Shown here one piece after another: positions 23,226 to 32,006 of a stretch of 52,220 nucleotides of DNA. A program made the position numbers and the translations under genes. Source of the DNA: an uncultured Olsenella sp. (GTDB lineage Bacteria; Actinomycetota; Coriobacteriia; Coriobacteriales; Atopobiaceae); contig CASEQJ010000012.1 in NCBI GenBank assembly GCA_949290055.1, positions 1 to 52,220 of the forward strand, in the 5' to 3' direction. Within the stretch, counting starts at the first letter, position 1. Every line of letters starts with the position of its first letter. The notes beneath the pieces are model-generated. The model ran no database searches. It had not been told where the DNA came from and worked only from the letters and a program-made list of their open reading frames with translations.

Positions 23226-24143
23226 CTATCCGACGAGGACGAACCAGGCGATCACGGCGACGCCCAGGACAATGCGATACCAGCCGAACGGCTTGAAGTC
23301 GTGGCGGCGGACGAAGGCCATGAGGAAGCGAATGACCGCGAGCGAGACGAGAAACGCCACGAGGCAGCCCACCCCGAGGACGGCGGCCTCGGTCCCGCTG
23401 AACATGTTGCCCGCGAGGAAGTACTTGGCCAGGCGCAGGCCGCTCGCGCCGAACATGACGGGAATGGCCAGGAAGAACGTGAACTCGGCGACCACGGTGC
23501 GCGAGCAGCCGAGCAGAAGGCCGCCGATTATCGTGGAGCCCGAGCGGGAGGTGCCGGGCACGATCGAGAGCACCTGGAAGAGGCCGATCCCGATCGCGGT
23601 CCTCCAGTCGAGCTCCTCGAGGGTCTGCACGCGGGCGCCAGCGTCGGCGAGCTCGGAGCGCGTGGGGGCGTCGCCGAGGTCGGGCGTGCGGAAGTGGCGG
23701 CCGCGCGCGGAGACGTCCGCGGCGCGGCGCTCGCGAACGGTCTCGATCACGATGAAGGCGACGCCGTAGACGATCAGCGCCGCCGCGATCACGAAGGGGC
23801 TGCCGAGGTTGGCCTCCATCCAGTCGTCAATGGGGATTCCGATCGCGGCCGCGGGCACGCAGGCGACGACCGTCTTGCCCCAGAGCGACCACGTGTCGCG
23901 CTTCTCGGCCGCGTCCTTGCTCGGCGAGAAGGGGTTCAGGCGGTGGAAGAACATGACGCAGACGGCGAGAATCGCGCCGAGCTGTATGACGACGAGGAAC
24001 ATGTTCCAGAAGTCCTCGGAGACGTCCATGGCGAGGAACTGGTTCAGCAGCAGCATGTGGCCGGTCGAGGAAATGGGGAGCCACTCCGTCACTCCCTCGA
24101 CGACGCCGTAGACGGCGGCCTTGACGAGCTCTATGGGGTTCAT
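23226..24143 (-). CDS. uppP: Undecaprenyl-diphosphatase UppP/BacA
   Basis: A 305-residue polytopic membrane enzyme that recycles undecaprenyl diphosphate to the monophosphate lipid carrier used for peptidoglycan. Both signature regions are visible: GVVEGVTEWLPISSTGHM near the N-terminus and IVPGTSRSGSTIIGGLL in the middle. A cytosolic or loop insertion of about 45 charged residues (RERRAADVSARGRHFRTPD and following) lies between them, longer than in E. coli. The ATG at 24143 follows AGAAGGACC; the upstream open frame is not conserved. Loss of bacitracin sensitivity is a known effect of this family. Confidence 0.95.
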   Translation of the reverse strand: MNPIELVKAAVYGVVEGVTEWLPISSTGHMLLLNQFLAMDVSEDFWNMFLVVIQLGAILAVCVMFFHRLNPFSPSKDAAEKRDTWSLWGKTVVACVPAAAIGIPIDDWMEANLGSPFVIAAALIVYGVAFIVIETVRERRAADVSARGRHFRTPDLGDAPTRSELADAGARVQTLEELDWRTAIGIGLFQVLSIVPGTSRSGSTIIGGLLLGCSRTVVAEFTFFLAIPVMFGASGLRLAKYFLAGNMFSGTEAAVLGVGCLVAFLVSLAVIRFLMAFVRRHDFKPFGWYRIVLGVAVIAWFVLVG

Positions 24144-24310
24144 GGTCCTTCTTTCAGCCGACAGCACACCTATAGTGGCGCAAGAGGGGCCCCCGCGGCA
24201 CCCCGCCACCGAAATTCTATGCCGTTTGGCGAGGACGAGCGGCAAAACGCCGGCTCGAGGGGAATAAGAGACGCAGCTTTCGAAACGGCCCGCGACGGAA
24301 GGGAGTCACC

Positions 24311-24772
24311 ATGGCCGAAACCACCACCTCCTACCAAGACCTCGGCTACGACAGGATCTTCGTCTCCCTCGACGGCTCGGACGAGCAGGACAAGGTGCTC
24401 GACCGCGCGATCGTCATGGCGGCGAACGACAACGCGGAGCTCTACATTGGGCACGTGATCGACTCGACGGCGCTCGAGGCGGCAGGGACCTTCCCCGTCG
24501 ACATCGTCCCGTCGCTCGAGCAGACGTTCCGCGAGTCCATAGCCGAGAAGGTCCGCGTCGCCGAGCAGATGCCGGGCATAAAGAAGGTCGAGGTGCTCGT
24601 TCGCGCCGGTCGGATCCGCGAGACGCTCAAGGACGAAATGCTCGACGTCATAGAGCCCGACCTCGTGATCTGCGGCGCGCGCGGGCTCTCCTCGATCAAG
24701 TACGCGATCCTCGGCTCGATCTCCACCTTCCTCACCCGCAACACCGACTGCGACACGCTCATAATCAAGTGA
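24311..24772 (+). CDS. Universal stress protein, UspA family
   Basis: A 153-residue single-domain Usp protein. The N-terminal strand is RIFVSLDGSDEQDKVLDRAI, and the C-terminal nucleotide-binding motif appears as CGARGLSSIKYAILGSIS, close to the G-2X-G-9X-G(S/T) pattern, so it may bind ATP. It is preceded by GGAAGGGAG and followed by a strong GC-rich hairpin. It is a single-gene unit divergent from uppP. Its role in stress survival is general knowledge of the family; no stress-specific promoter is obvious. Confidence 0.9.
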   Translation: MAETTTSYQDLGYDRIFVSLDGSDEQDKVLDRAIVMAANDNAELYIGHVIDSTALEAAGTFPVDIVPSLEQTFRESIAEKVRVAEQMPGIKKVEVLVRAGRIRETLKDEMLDVIEPDLVICGARGLSSIKYAILGSISTFLTRNTDCDTLIIK

Positions 24773-24797
24773 GGCGCCCACGCAACGGCCCTCCCGC

Positions 24798-24828
24798 CGG
24801 CCCCGTCGCGCATCCCGCGGCGGGGCCG
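24798..24828 (+). terminator. Hairpin terminator after the universal stress gene
   Basis: CGGCCCCG (24798-24805) pairs with CGGGGCCG (24821-24828), and the inner CGCG pairs with CGCG, giving a 12-bp stem with one mismatch and a short loop 25 bases after the stop. There is no T-run, as for most hairpins in this window. Confidence 0.6.
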
Positions 24829-24933
24829 AGTCGTGCAGAATCGGTGTTTCGACCACCCGAACGGTAGAATGGATTGGCCTGTTCGCTTGAGCGCCCGCAC
24901 CGCCCGGCCGCCATGACACGGAGGAAGCACGAC

Positions 24934-26013
24934 GTGACACCAGGTACACGCACCCGATCGAAGGTCCTCGGCGTCCTTCTCGCCGGCCTTCTCTCCTGCG
25001 CCCTGAGCCCGGTCCTCCTGCAGCCGGCCGAGGCGCGTGCGGACAACATGAGCGAGCTCCAGGAGATTCAGAGCCAGATCCAGGAGCACAACGAGGCCTA
25101 CGAGGCGGCCGTCGAGCAGGTCGAGGAGATTCAGGCCCAGATCGACGAGAACGAGCAGCGAATCGCCGAGATCGAGGCCGAGCTGCCCGGCGCCCAGGAG
25201 CGCGCCTCCTCCTCCATGCGCACCCTCTACAAAATGCAGCAGAGCTCCGGCGGCCTCGTCGACCTGCTGCTCGCCTCCGACGACTTCTACGACCTGCTGG
25301 CGACGGCCCAGTACCTCGACGTCATACAGGCGCACAGCACCGACGCGCTCGACGAGCTCACGGCCCTCGAGGGGGAGCTTGAGCTGACGCGCGCCAGCCT
25401 CACGTCGCAGATGGACGCGGCGCAGGAGCAGCGCGCCGAGGCCGAGACCGCCCTCGCCGAGGCCAACGCCGCCCGCGCGGAGCTCCAGGCCGCGATCGAG
25501 GCCCAGGCGGCCGCCGAGGCGGCCGAGCGCCAGGCGGCGATCGAGGCCGCCAAAAAGGACCAGGGCGGCTCCTTCACCACCGAGTCGGGCAACACCGCGC
25601 CCGTGGAGGTCCCCTCCTCCGACGGCCTGACCCCCGTGGACTGGAGCGTGGGCCAGGAGGCCTTTGTCAGCACCTGGACCGCGCGCATAGACGCCTACCT
25701 CGCCGGCTCGCCGCTCGCCGGGCAGGGCCACACCTTCGCCGAGGCGGCTTGGGCCAATGGCGTCGACCCGCGCTTCTCGCCCGCGATCTCCACGGTCGAG
25801 AGCTCGACGGGACGCTACTGCTTCCGGCCCCACAACGCCTGGGGCTGGGGCAACGTGAGCTGGGGCAGCTGGGAGGAGGCCATTTGGGCCCACGTGGCCG
25901 GCCTCGCCTCCGGTTACGGCGGCACCCTCACCTACGCCGGCGCCCAGAAGTACTGCCCGCCCAACGCGGACCACTGGTACACGAGCGTCCTCGCCAACAT
26001 GCAGCGAATCTAG
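24934..26013 (+). CDS. Secreted coiled-coil protein with C-terminal lysozyme-like domain
   Basis: A 359-residue exported protein. The GTG at 24934 is chosen because CGGAGGAAG lies 6 bases upstream; it gives a signal peptide (residues 1-36, ending AEARA). Two long coiled-coil stretches follow (about residues 40-120 and 155-210), as in PcsB/CwlO-type proteins that depend on FtsEX. The last 90 residues (AAWANGVDPRFSPAISTVES, then AWGWGNVSWGSWEEAI and YCPPNADHWYTSVLANM) resemble a glucosaminidase/lysozyme-like fold with Glu in STVES as likely catalyst. A role in septum or wall splitting is inferred. The stop TAG lies in TCTAGAAC next to array 4. Confidence 0.82.
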   Translation: MTPGTRTRSKVLGVLLAGLLSCALSPVLLQPAEARADNMSELQEIQSQIQEHNEAYEAAVEQVEEIQAQIDENEQRIAEIEAELPGAQERASSSMRTLYKMQQSSGGLVDLLLASDDFYDLLATAQYLDVIQAHSTDALDELTALEGELELTRASLTSQMDAAQEQRAEAETALAEANAARAELQAAIEAQAAAEAAERQAAIEAAKKDQGGSFTTESGNTAPVEVPSSDGLTPVDWSVGQEAFVSTWTARIDAYLAGSPLAGQGHTFAEAAWANGVDPRFSPAISTVESSTGRYCFRPHNAWGWGNVSWGSWEEAIWAHVAGLASGYGGTLTYAGAQKYCPPNADHWYTSVLANMQRI

Positions 26014-26019
26014 AACTGG

Positions 26020-26335
26020 GACCGGGAGTCGCCGTTCTTGTCGGCTGGCGTTCTAAGAATCGCCGTTCTTGTCGACTGGCGTTCTAGAAAGTGCCGACCT
26101 TGTCAGCGCACCTTCTAGGAATTGCGCCCCTTGTCTCGCAACGCTCTAAAAAAGCGGGGTCTTGCTCGGCTTTTGGCTCTCGCGCCCGAACAAGGGCGGC
26201 AATTCCTAGAGTCAGTTGCGACAAGAGCGGAGTTTTCTAGAACGGCTTCCGACAAGGGCCGGCTTTTTTAGAACGTTGCGCGACAAGAGCCCGTTTTCTT
26301 AGAATCCCTCCGGACAAGGCCGGCAGTTTCTAGAC
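26020..26335. repeat. 31-bp inverted-array element 4
   Basis: A decayed direct unit at 26020 and direct units at 26051, 26082, 26113 and 26144 face inverted units at 26189, 26220, 26251, 26282 and 26313, all in 31-bp steps. Only about 14 bases separate the two arms. It fills the gap between the convergent coiled-coil gene and the DMT transporter gene. Units here are more diverged (TTCTAAGAAT, TTCTAGAAAG, CTCTAAAAAA), but the CTTGTC half is well kept. Confidence 0.92.
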
Positions 26336-26354
26336 GCATGCCCTCGGCAGACGC

Positions 26355-27260
26355 CTACGCCGTGAGGTAGACCATAACGATAATCAGCGCAAAGCCCGCG
26401 ACCTCGGCGGGCGAGAAGGACGTGCCAAGCCACACCACCGTGGCAAGCGTCGCCGTGACCGGCTCGATCGTCCCGAGCAGGCTCGCGCGCATGGAACCGG
26501 CGTCCTTCACGCCCTGCAGGTAGAGCGCGTAGGCGCCAAAGGTTCCCACCACCACGCAGAGCGCGAGCACCGCCACCGCGACGCCGTCGAGCGCGGGCAT
26601 GTGCTCCCACGGCCGGTACCACAGCGAGAGCAGCACGCCGGAGACGAGAAACGCCAGGCCGTTCACCGTGAAGTTGCCCCAGCGCGCCATGGGCGCCGCC
26701 GGCAGGATCGAGAGGCACGCCGCCGCGGCCGCGCACCCCAGCCCCCAGGCGAGGCCCTCGGGCGGGAGGTTGAGCTGTCCGGGGTTGCCGCCCGTCGCCA
26801 CGAGGTAGGTGCCCACGAGCGCGAGAGCCACGCCAAGCAGCTCGCGGCGCCTCGGCTGCCGGCGCATGCGCACGCACACGTAGGCAAGCACGAGCACCAT
26901 GCCCAGGCTCTGCATGATCGTGGCCGTGGCGGAGTTGGTCCAGTCGATCGCCTCCAGGTAGGCGACCTGCGAGAAGAGAATGGCCCCGAGGCTCACCCCG
27001 AGGACCTGCGCCAGCCCACGCGGGCTTCTCAGCACGCCCGTCAGCTGCTCGCGCCCCTGCGCGGTCGCGGCCGCCGCGGCGAGAAAGAGCCAGCAGGCGG
27101 TGAGCTCGCGCAGACAGACGAGCCAGAGCGGGTCGATCGCGTAGGTGTCCATGAGCCACTTCGACACGGTGCCGTTGAGACCCCAAAACGCGCCTCCCAC
27201 CAGCGTCGCCACGATGCCGCGCCGTATGCGCCGCCTCTGCTCGTCGTTCTTCTCGCCCAT
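26355..27260 (-). CDS. DMT superfamily (EamA) transporter
   Basis: A 301-residue inner-membrane transporter with ten predicted helices formed by two EamA repeats (about residues 13-140 and 155-298). The first begins GIVATLVGGAFWGLNGTVSKW, the second has the LLGTIEPVTATLATVVWLG motif typical of the family. Members export amino acids or metabolites; the substrate is unknown. The start is uncertain: ATG at 27260 has GGGGGG 4 bases upstream, and its first codons are the recurrent GGCGAGAAGAAC motif (residues GEKN). A later GTG start is possible. The gene ends 20 bases from array 4. Confidence 0.85.
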   Translation of the reverse strand: MGEKNDEQRRRIRRGIVATLVGGAFWGLNGTVSKWLMDTYAIDPLWLVCLRELTACWLFLAAAAATAQGREQLTGVLRSPRGLAQVLGVSLGAILFSQVAYLEAIDWTNSATATIMQSLGMVLVLAYVCVRMRRQPRRRELLGVALALVGTYLVATGGNPGQLNLPPEGLAWGLGCAAAAACLSILPAAPMARWGNFTVNGLAFLVSGVLLSLWYRPWEHMPALDGVAVAVLALCVVVGTFGAYALYLQGVKDAGSMRASLLGTIEPVTATLATVVWLGTSFSPAEVAGFALIIVMVYLTA

Positions 27261-27347
27261 GCGCCCCCCTTCGCAACGGTCGATAGCCTACCACGGCCCG
27301 CCTGCGCTATGCTCGACCCTGTGAGAATTGCGTCCAGGGAGAAGAAC

Positions 27348-30269
27348 ATGGCCGAGAAGAACTTTGCCGAACCGCGCCCCGAGCTCGCCGTGGGCACCGC
27401 CCACGCCGGCTTCACCGTCACCTCCGTCGAGCCGCTCGCCGAGCTCTCCGGCTGCGCCTACGTCATGCGCCACGACGCCACCGGGGCGCGCGCCCTGTGG
27501 CTGGCCTGCGCTGACGTCAACAAGGCCTTTGCGATTAGCTTCAAGACGCCGCCGACCGACGACACCGGCGTCTTCCACATTCTGGAGCACTCGGTGCTCT
27601 GCGGCTCCGACCGCTACCCGGTGAAGGAGCCCTTCGTCAACCTGCTCAAGACGAGCATGCAGACGTTTCTGAACGCGCTCACCTTCCCCGACAAGACCAT
27701 GTACCCGGTGGCCTCCACCAACACGGCCGACCTCGAGAACCTCATGAGCGTCTACCTCGACGCCGTGCTGCACCCCGCGATCTGGCACCGCCGGCGGATC
27801 TTCGAGCAGGAGGGCTGGCACCTGGAGGCGGCAGAGGACGGCACCCTCAGCTACAACGGCGTGGTCCTGAACGAGATGAAGGGCGCGCTCTCCGACCCTG
27901 ACGACGTCCTCTACCAGGCGCTCACGCGCGCGCTCTTCCCCGACACCTGCTACCGCTTTGAGTCCGGCGGCAACCCGCGCGCGATCCCCACCCTCACCTA
28001 CGAGGGCTTCCTCGACAACCACGCGCGCCACTACGCGCCGGGCAACGCCTACGTCTTCCTCTACGGCGACCTGGACGCGGACCGCGAGCTCTCCCTCATG
28101 GACGAGGCGCTCCGCGGCGCGGCCGAGCGCGGGGCGGGCGCGCCCAACGAGCTCGCGCTCCAAGCGCCCGTGCGCGCGGAGCGCAGGGAGGTCCGCATGG
28201 CGACGGCGCCGAGCAACTCCGAGGTCGGCCTCTCCTACGTGATCGGGACCGCCGCCGACCGCACGCGCGTGCTGGCGGCCGACGTGCTGCTCGACGCCCT
28301 CTGCGGCTCCAACGAGGCGCCCCTCAAGCGGCGCGTGCTCGACGCGGGCCTGGCGGACGACTTCTCGGCCACGCTGATCGACGGCGTTCTGCAGCCCCAG
28401 GCCATGTTCACCCTGAGGGGCCTGCGCGAGGGCGCGGGCGAGAAGTTCCGCGCGCTCGTTGAGGCCACCTGCGCCGAGCTCGCCGACAGCGGCATACCGC
28501 GCGACAAGCTCGAGGCGTCGCTCGCCCAGGCGGAGTTCAACCTGCGCGAGGGCGACTGGGGCGGCTACCCCGACGGCGTGGCCCTCGCCATGCAGGCCAT
28601 GTCGAGCTGGCTCTACGACGACGAGCGCCCCGTGGACTACCTGCGCTACGAGGACGCGCTCGCCGAGCTCAAGCGCGGCCTTGACGAGGGACTCTTCGAG
28701 CGGCTGCTGCGCGAGCTCGTCTGCGAGAGCGCCCACTGCGCCGAGGTCGAGCTCGTGCCCGTGGAGGCCGGCGACGCAGACGAGGAGGCCGCCGAGCTCG
28801 AGCGCCTGCGCGCGGGCATGGACGAGGGCGACCTCGAGGCCGTGCGCGCCGAGGTGGACGCGCTGCGCGCCGAGCAGGAGGCCCCCGACTCCCCCGAGGC
28901 CCTGGCGACGCTGCCGCGCCTGCGCGTCTCCGACATAGGTCCCGCGCCCGCCGAGTCGGCGGCGCTCGAGGTCGCCGCGCCGCTGCCCTGCATAGGCCAC
29001 GAGCTCGACACCCACGGGATCGACTACGTCTACCACTACTTCGACCTGCGCTGCCTGGACTACGAGGAGCTGCCCTACGCCGGCGTGCTCACCGAGCTCC
29101 TCGGGCGGCTCGCCACGGCGCGCAGGAGCGCCTCCGAGCTGGACACGCTCGTCGAGACCAAGCTCGGCGGGCTCGACTTCTTCGTCGAGACCCACACCCG
29201 CGACGACGACCTCTCCTTCGCCGCGCCCGCGCTCGTGGTGGGCGCCTCGGCGCTCTCCGAGAAGGCCGACGCCCTCTGCGAGCTTCCCGCCGAGGTCTGG
29301 GGCGAGACCGACTTTGGCGACCTCGCCCGGATTCGCGACATTCTCACGCAGCGCCGCGTCGCCCTCGAGCAGTACTACCTGAGCTCGGGCCACGCCGCCG
29401 CGCTCGGTCGCACCAGCACGTACTTCTCGGCCGCCGCGCTGGTCTCGGGCGCCATGGGCGGGCTGGACTACTACCTCTTCCTGCGCGACCTGCTCGACCA
29501 CTGGGACGAGCGGGCAGCCGACCTGAGCGAGCGGCTCGCCGGCCTCGCGCGGCGCGTTTTCACGGCCGACGCCGTGACCGTGAGCTTTACCGGCCCCGCT
29601 GCCGACCGCGAGCGCTTCTGGGAGCGCGGCGGCACCCTCGGCCTGCCTGCGGGCGAGGGCGAGAAGCGCCTCGTCGTGCCCGCGCCCGCCCCGCGGCGCG
29701 AGGCCTTTGTCATACCCTCCGACGTCGCCTACGTGGCCCGCGCGTCCGCGCCGTCGGCGGCCGACGCCGGCAGCGTCGGCACCTGGCAGGTGGCCACCCG
29801 CGCCCTCTCCTACGACTACCTCTGGAACGAGGTCCGCGTGAAGGGCGGCGCCTACGGCGTGGGCTTCAAGCGCTCGACCGAGGGGCTCCGGCAGTTCTGG
29901 TCGTACCGCGACCCGTCCGTGGACGCCACGCTCGCGCGCTACGACGGCGCGGCGGCCTGGCTCGCCGGCTGGCAGGGCGACGCCGACGAGCTCGGCGGCT
30001 ACGTCGTGGCGACGGTCGCCGCGCACGACGCGCCGGTCAAGCCGCGCCAGCTCGCGCGGCGCCAGGACGTGGCGCGCTTCAACGCGCGGCCGGACGGCTG
30101 GCGCGACCAGGTGCGCGCCCAGGAGCTCGCAACCACGGCCGACGACCTGCGCGCGCTGGCAGCCGCGCTGGCCGACGCCGAGGCGCCGAGCGGAATCTGC
30201 GTCTTCGGCGGGCGCGACGCGATCGAGGGCAGCTCGGTTGACTTCGGCGTCGTGACGGAGCTCTGCTAG
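27348..30269 (+). CDS. M16C family zinc peptidase (PreP/Cym1-like)
   Basis: A 973-residue inverted-zincin peptidase of the presequence-protease type. The inverted zinc motif HILEH is at residues 77-81, in FHILEHSVLCGSDRYPVKEP, and the conserved MQTFLNALTFPDKTMYPVAS follows. The second half repeats the fold without the metal site, with the substrate-binding KGGAYGVGF near residue 840, as in PreP. Enzymes of this group degrade peptides in a closed chamber. No signal peptide is visible, so it acts in the cytosol. The start at 27348 follows CAGGGAGAAGAAC; the open frame extends 249 codons further but crosses the divergent transporter gene. Confidence 0.93.
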   Translation: MAEKNFAEPRPELAVGTAHAGFTVTSVEPLAELSGCAYVMRHDATGARALWLACADVNKAFAISFKTPPTDDTGVFHILEHSVLCGSDRYPVKEPFVNLLKTSMQTFLNALTFPDKTMYPVASTNTADLENLMSVYLDAVLHPAIWHRRRIFEQEGWHLEAAEDGTLSYNGVVLNEMKGALSDPDDVLYQALTRALFPDTCYRFESGGNPRAIPTLTYEGFLDNHARHYAPGNAYVFLYGDLDADRELSLMDEALRGAAERGAGAPNELALQAPVRAERREVRMATAPSNSEVGLSYVIGTAADRTRVLAADVLLDALCGSNEAPLKRRVLDAGLADDFSATLIDGVLQPQAMFTLRGLREGAGEKFRALVEATCAELADSGIPRDKLEASLAQAEFNLREGDWGGYPDGVALAMQAMSSWLYDDERPVDYLRYEDALAELKRGLDEGLFERLLRELVCESAHCAEVELVPVEAGDADEEAAELERLRAGMDEGDLEAVRAEVDALRAEQEAPDSPEALATLPRLRVSDIGPAPAESAALEVAAPLPCIGHELDTHGIDYVYHYFDLRCLDYEELPYAGVLTELLGRLATARRSASELDTLVETKLGGLDFFVETHTRDDDLSFAAPALVVGASALSEKADALCELPAEVWGETDFGDLARIRDILTQRRVALEQYYLSSGHAAALGRTSTYFSAAALVSGAMGGLDYYLFLRDLLDHWDERAADLSERLAGLARRVFTADAVTVSFTGPAADRERFWERGGTLGLPAGEGEKRLVVPAPAPRREAFVIPSDVAYVARASAPSAADAGSVGTWQVATRALSYDYLWNEVRVKGGAYGVGFKRSTEGLRQFWSYRDPSVDATLARYDGAAAWLAGWQGDADELGGYVVATVAAHDAPVKPRQLARRQDVARFNARPDGWRDQVRAQELATTADDLRALAAALADAEAPSGICVFGGRDAIEGSSVDFGVVTELC

Positions 30270-30289
30270 TGGCTCTTCTCGCCACTCCG

Positions 30290-30553
30290 TTCTAGGAATC
30301 GCGGCCCTTGTCGACAGACGTTCTAGGAATCGCCGTCTTTGTCGCCCGCGCTTCTAAGAACTGGCGGGCTTGCACGCCCGGCGGCAGATTTCTTCTAAGT
30401 TTTGGGGACCTTGCCCAGCAAAACGACGCGTTTGCCGGACAAGGCCCCCATTTCCTAGAAGCCCCTATGACAAGACCCGCGATTCCTAGAACGCCCGCCG
30501 ACAAGAGCCTCGTTTTCTAGAACGTCTGCCGACAAGGGCCGCGATTCCTAGAT
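30290..30553. repeat. 31-bp inverted-array element 5
   Basis: Direct units begin at 30290, 30321, 30352 and 30393, and inverted units at 30438, 30469, 30500 and 30531. Steps are 31 bp except one of 41 bp (30352 to 30393), which is 31 plus about one helical turn. The array fills the gap between the convergent M16C peptidase and aminotransferase genes. The last inverted unit overlaps the end of the aminotransferase gene and supplies its TAG stop codon. The outermost spacers of the two arms (GACAGACG and GGCAGACG read outward-in) are nearly the same. Confidence 0.94.
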
Positions 30554-31708
30554 CCCCGCCGCGGCGATCGCCGCGACGACCTCGCGCAGCCGCTCGGGCG
30601 GCATGACGAGCGCCATGCGCACGTAGCCCTCCCCCGACGGGCCGAAGCTCGCGCCCGGCGTCACGATCACGCCGGCGCGCTCCATGAGCTCAAGCACGAA
30701 GGCCGCCGAGTCGGTGCGCCCGCCGGGCAGCTTGGCCCACACGAACATGGAGCCGTGCGCGTTGGGGCGCTCCCAGCCGATTGACTCCAGCCCGTCGCAC
30801 AGCGCGTCGCGGCGCTCCTGGTAGAGCAGGCGCTGACGCTCCACGGAGTCGCGCGGGCCGGTGAGCGCCGCCACGGCCGCGGCCTGCTCGGGGTAGAACA
30901 TGCCAAAGTCGATCTGGCTGCGCAGCTTGCGCGCGGCGGCCACCACGTCGGGGCGCCCCACCAGAAAGGACAGGCGCGCGCCCGTCACGTTGAAGGACTT
31001 GGAGAGCGAGAGGAACTCCACGCCCACCTCGAGCGCGCCCGGATACGACAGGAACGAGCCGCCCGCCGGTCCGTCAAAGACGATGTCGGAGTAGGCGTTG
31101 TCGTGAATGACGATCAGGTCGTGCTCGCGCGCGAAGGCTATGACCTCCTCGTAGACCTCCGGCGTGCCGACCGAGCCCACGGGGTTGGCCGGCAGCGACA
31201 CAATGAGGTACTTGGCGGCGTCCGCCACGTCGGCGGGGACGTCGGCCAGGTGCGGCAGGAAGTCGTGGTCGGCCGTGAGGCGGTAGTAGTGCGGCCGCGC
31301 GCCGGCGAGCAGCGTCGCGTTCTGGAAGACCGGGTAGCACGGGTCGGGCACGAGCGCCACGTCGCCGGGGTCCACGAGCGCCGAGCACACGTGCACGAGG
31401 CCCTCCTGCGTGCCGCGGCAGCTCATGACCATGTCGCGCGTGACTCCGGCCACGCCGTAGCGGTCCTCGTAGTAGGCGCAGACGGCGTCGAGCAGCTCGT
31501 CGGTGTCGTGCAGCGAGTACTTCCAGCTCTCGGGGTCAGCCGCGCTCGCGCGCAGCGCCTCGACCACGTGCTCGGGCGGGCGGAAGTCGGGCGTGCCCAC
31601 CGAGAGGTCGTACACCCGCCGCCCCTGCGCCTCCAGCTCGCGCCGGCGCGCGTTGAGCGCCGCGAACACCTCGTCGCCGAACAGTCCCAGTCGCTTGGAG
31701 AACTCCAT
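30548..31708 (-). CDS. Class I/II aminotransferase (LL-diaminopimelate/aspartate type)
   Basis: A 386-residue PLP enzyme. YDLSVGTPDFRPPEHVVEAL, PDPCYPVFQNATLLAG, SLPANPVGSVG (the NPxG loop), IHDNAYSDIVFDG and the Schiff-base lysine in LSLSKSFNVTGARLSFLVG match the DapL/AlaC-like branch. It could make LL-diaminopimelate for wall and lysine synthesis or be a general aminotransferase; sequence alone does not decide. The ATG at 31708 follows GAGAGGGG. A TAGAGT -10 and a GGCGAGAAGAAC leader motif precede it. The TAG stop is part of the last unit of array 5. Confidence 0.88.
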   Translation of the reverse strand: MEFSKRLGLFGDEVFAALNARRRELEAQGRRVYDLSVGTPDFRPPEHVVEALRASAADPESWKYSLHDTDELLDAVCAYYEDRYGVAGVTRDMVMSCRGTQEGLVHVCSALVDPGDVALVPDPCYPVFQNATLLAGARPHYYRLTADHDFLPHLADVPADVADAAKYLIVSLPANPVGSVGTPEVYEEVIAFAREHDLIVIHDNAYSDIVFDGPAGGSFLSYPGALEVGVEFLSLSKSFNVTGARLSFLVGRPDVVAAARKLRSQIDFGMFYPEQAAAVAALTGPRDSVERQRLLYQERRDALCDGLESIGWERPNAHGSMFVWAKLPGGRTDSAAFVLELMERAGVIVTPGASFGPSGEGYVRMALVMPPERLREVVAAIAAAGI

Positions 31709-31723
31709 GCTTCCCCTCTCGTC

Positions 31724-31743
31724 GTTCTTCTCGCCTAACTCTA
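31724..31743 (-). promoter_or_regulatory. -10 box and GGCGAGAAGAAC leader of the aminotransferase gene
   Basis: On the minus strand TAGAGT (31738-31743) is followed after 2 bases by GGCGAGAAGAAC (31724-31735), then GACGAGAGGGGAAGC and the ATG. The leader is only about 28 bases long, so the motif forms most of it. Confidence 0.5.
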
Positions 31744-31887
31744 GCCCATGCGCAGCCTCAACCGCTCGCCGAACCACCCACGGAAACACCAAAGACAATT
31801 TGGGGAAAGCTTTTTCCCCGCCCCATTTTGCTACCTGCGCCGATATGGGTTATCGACAGCACCTCAGCTGTTTTCAACCAGTTGTCA

Positions 31888-31932
31888 GCAATATCTAGTG
31901 TATTTGTCGGCGTCGGACACTACTAGTTGTGG
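31888..31932 (+). promoter_or_regulatory. NrdR-box candidates upstream of nrdD
   Basis: Two A/T-rich imperfect palindromes, CAATATCTAGTGT (31889-31901) and ACACTACTAGTTG (31917-31929), resemble NrdR boxes (ACACnATATnTnGTGT-like). Their centres are 28 bp apart, near the three-turn spacing usual for NrdR. A CATAGT hexamer (31933-31938) directly after the second box could be the -10. NrdR itself is not in the window. The 298-base gap before nrdD holds nothing else except a GC hairpin near 31962-31981. Confidence 0.5.
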
Positions 31933-32006
31933 CATAGTTGGTTGAGCACAAGACACTAGCGGCGCGCCCACCGGGGGCGCGTCTTTCTCGCGAAAGGGCG
32001 CCAGCA

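Noticed and set aside
26601..27347. 249-codon N-terminal extension of the M16C peptidase
   Set aside because: It crosses the opposite-strand transporter gene, is not peptidase-like and the ATG at 27348 has a good ribosome site.
30290..30553. CRISPR array reading of the 31-bp repeats
   Set aside because: The constant part is short and split, spacers are only 6 and 8 bases, half the units are inverted, and no cas genes are present.
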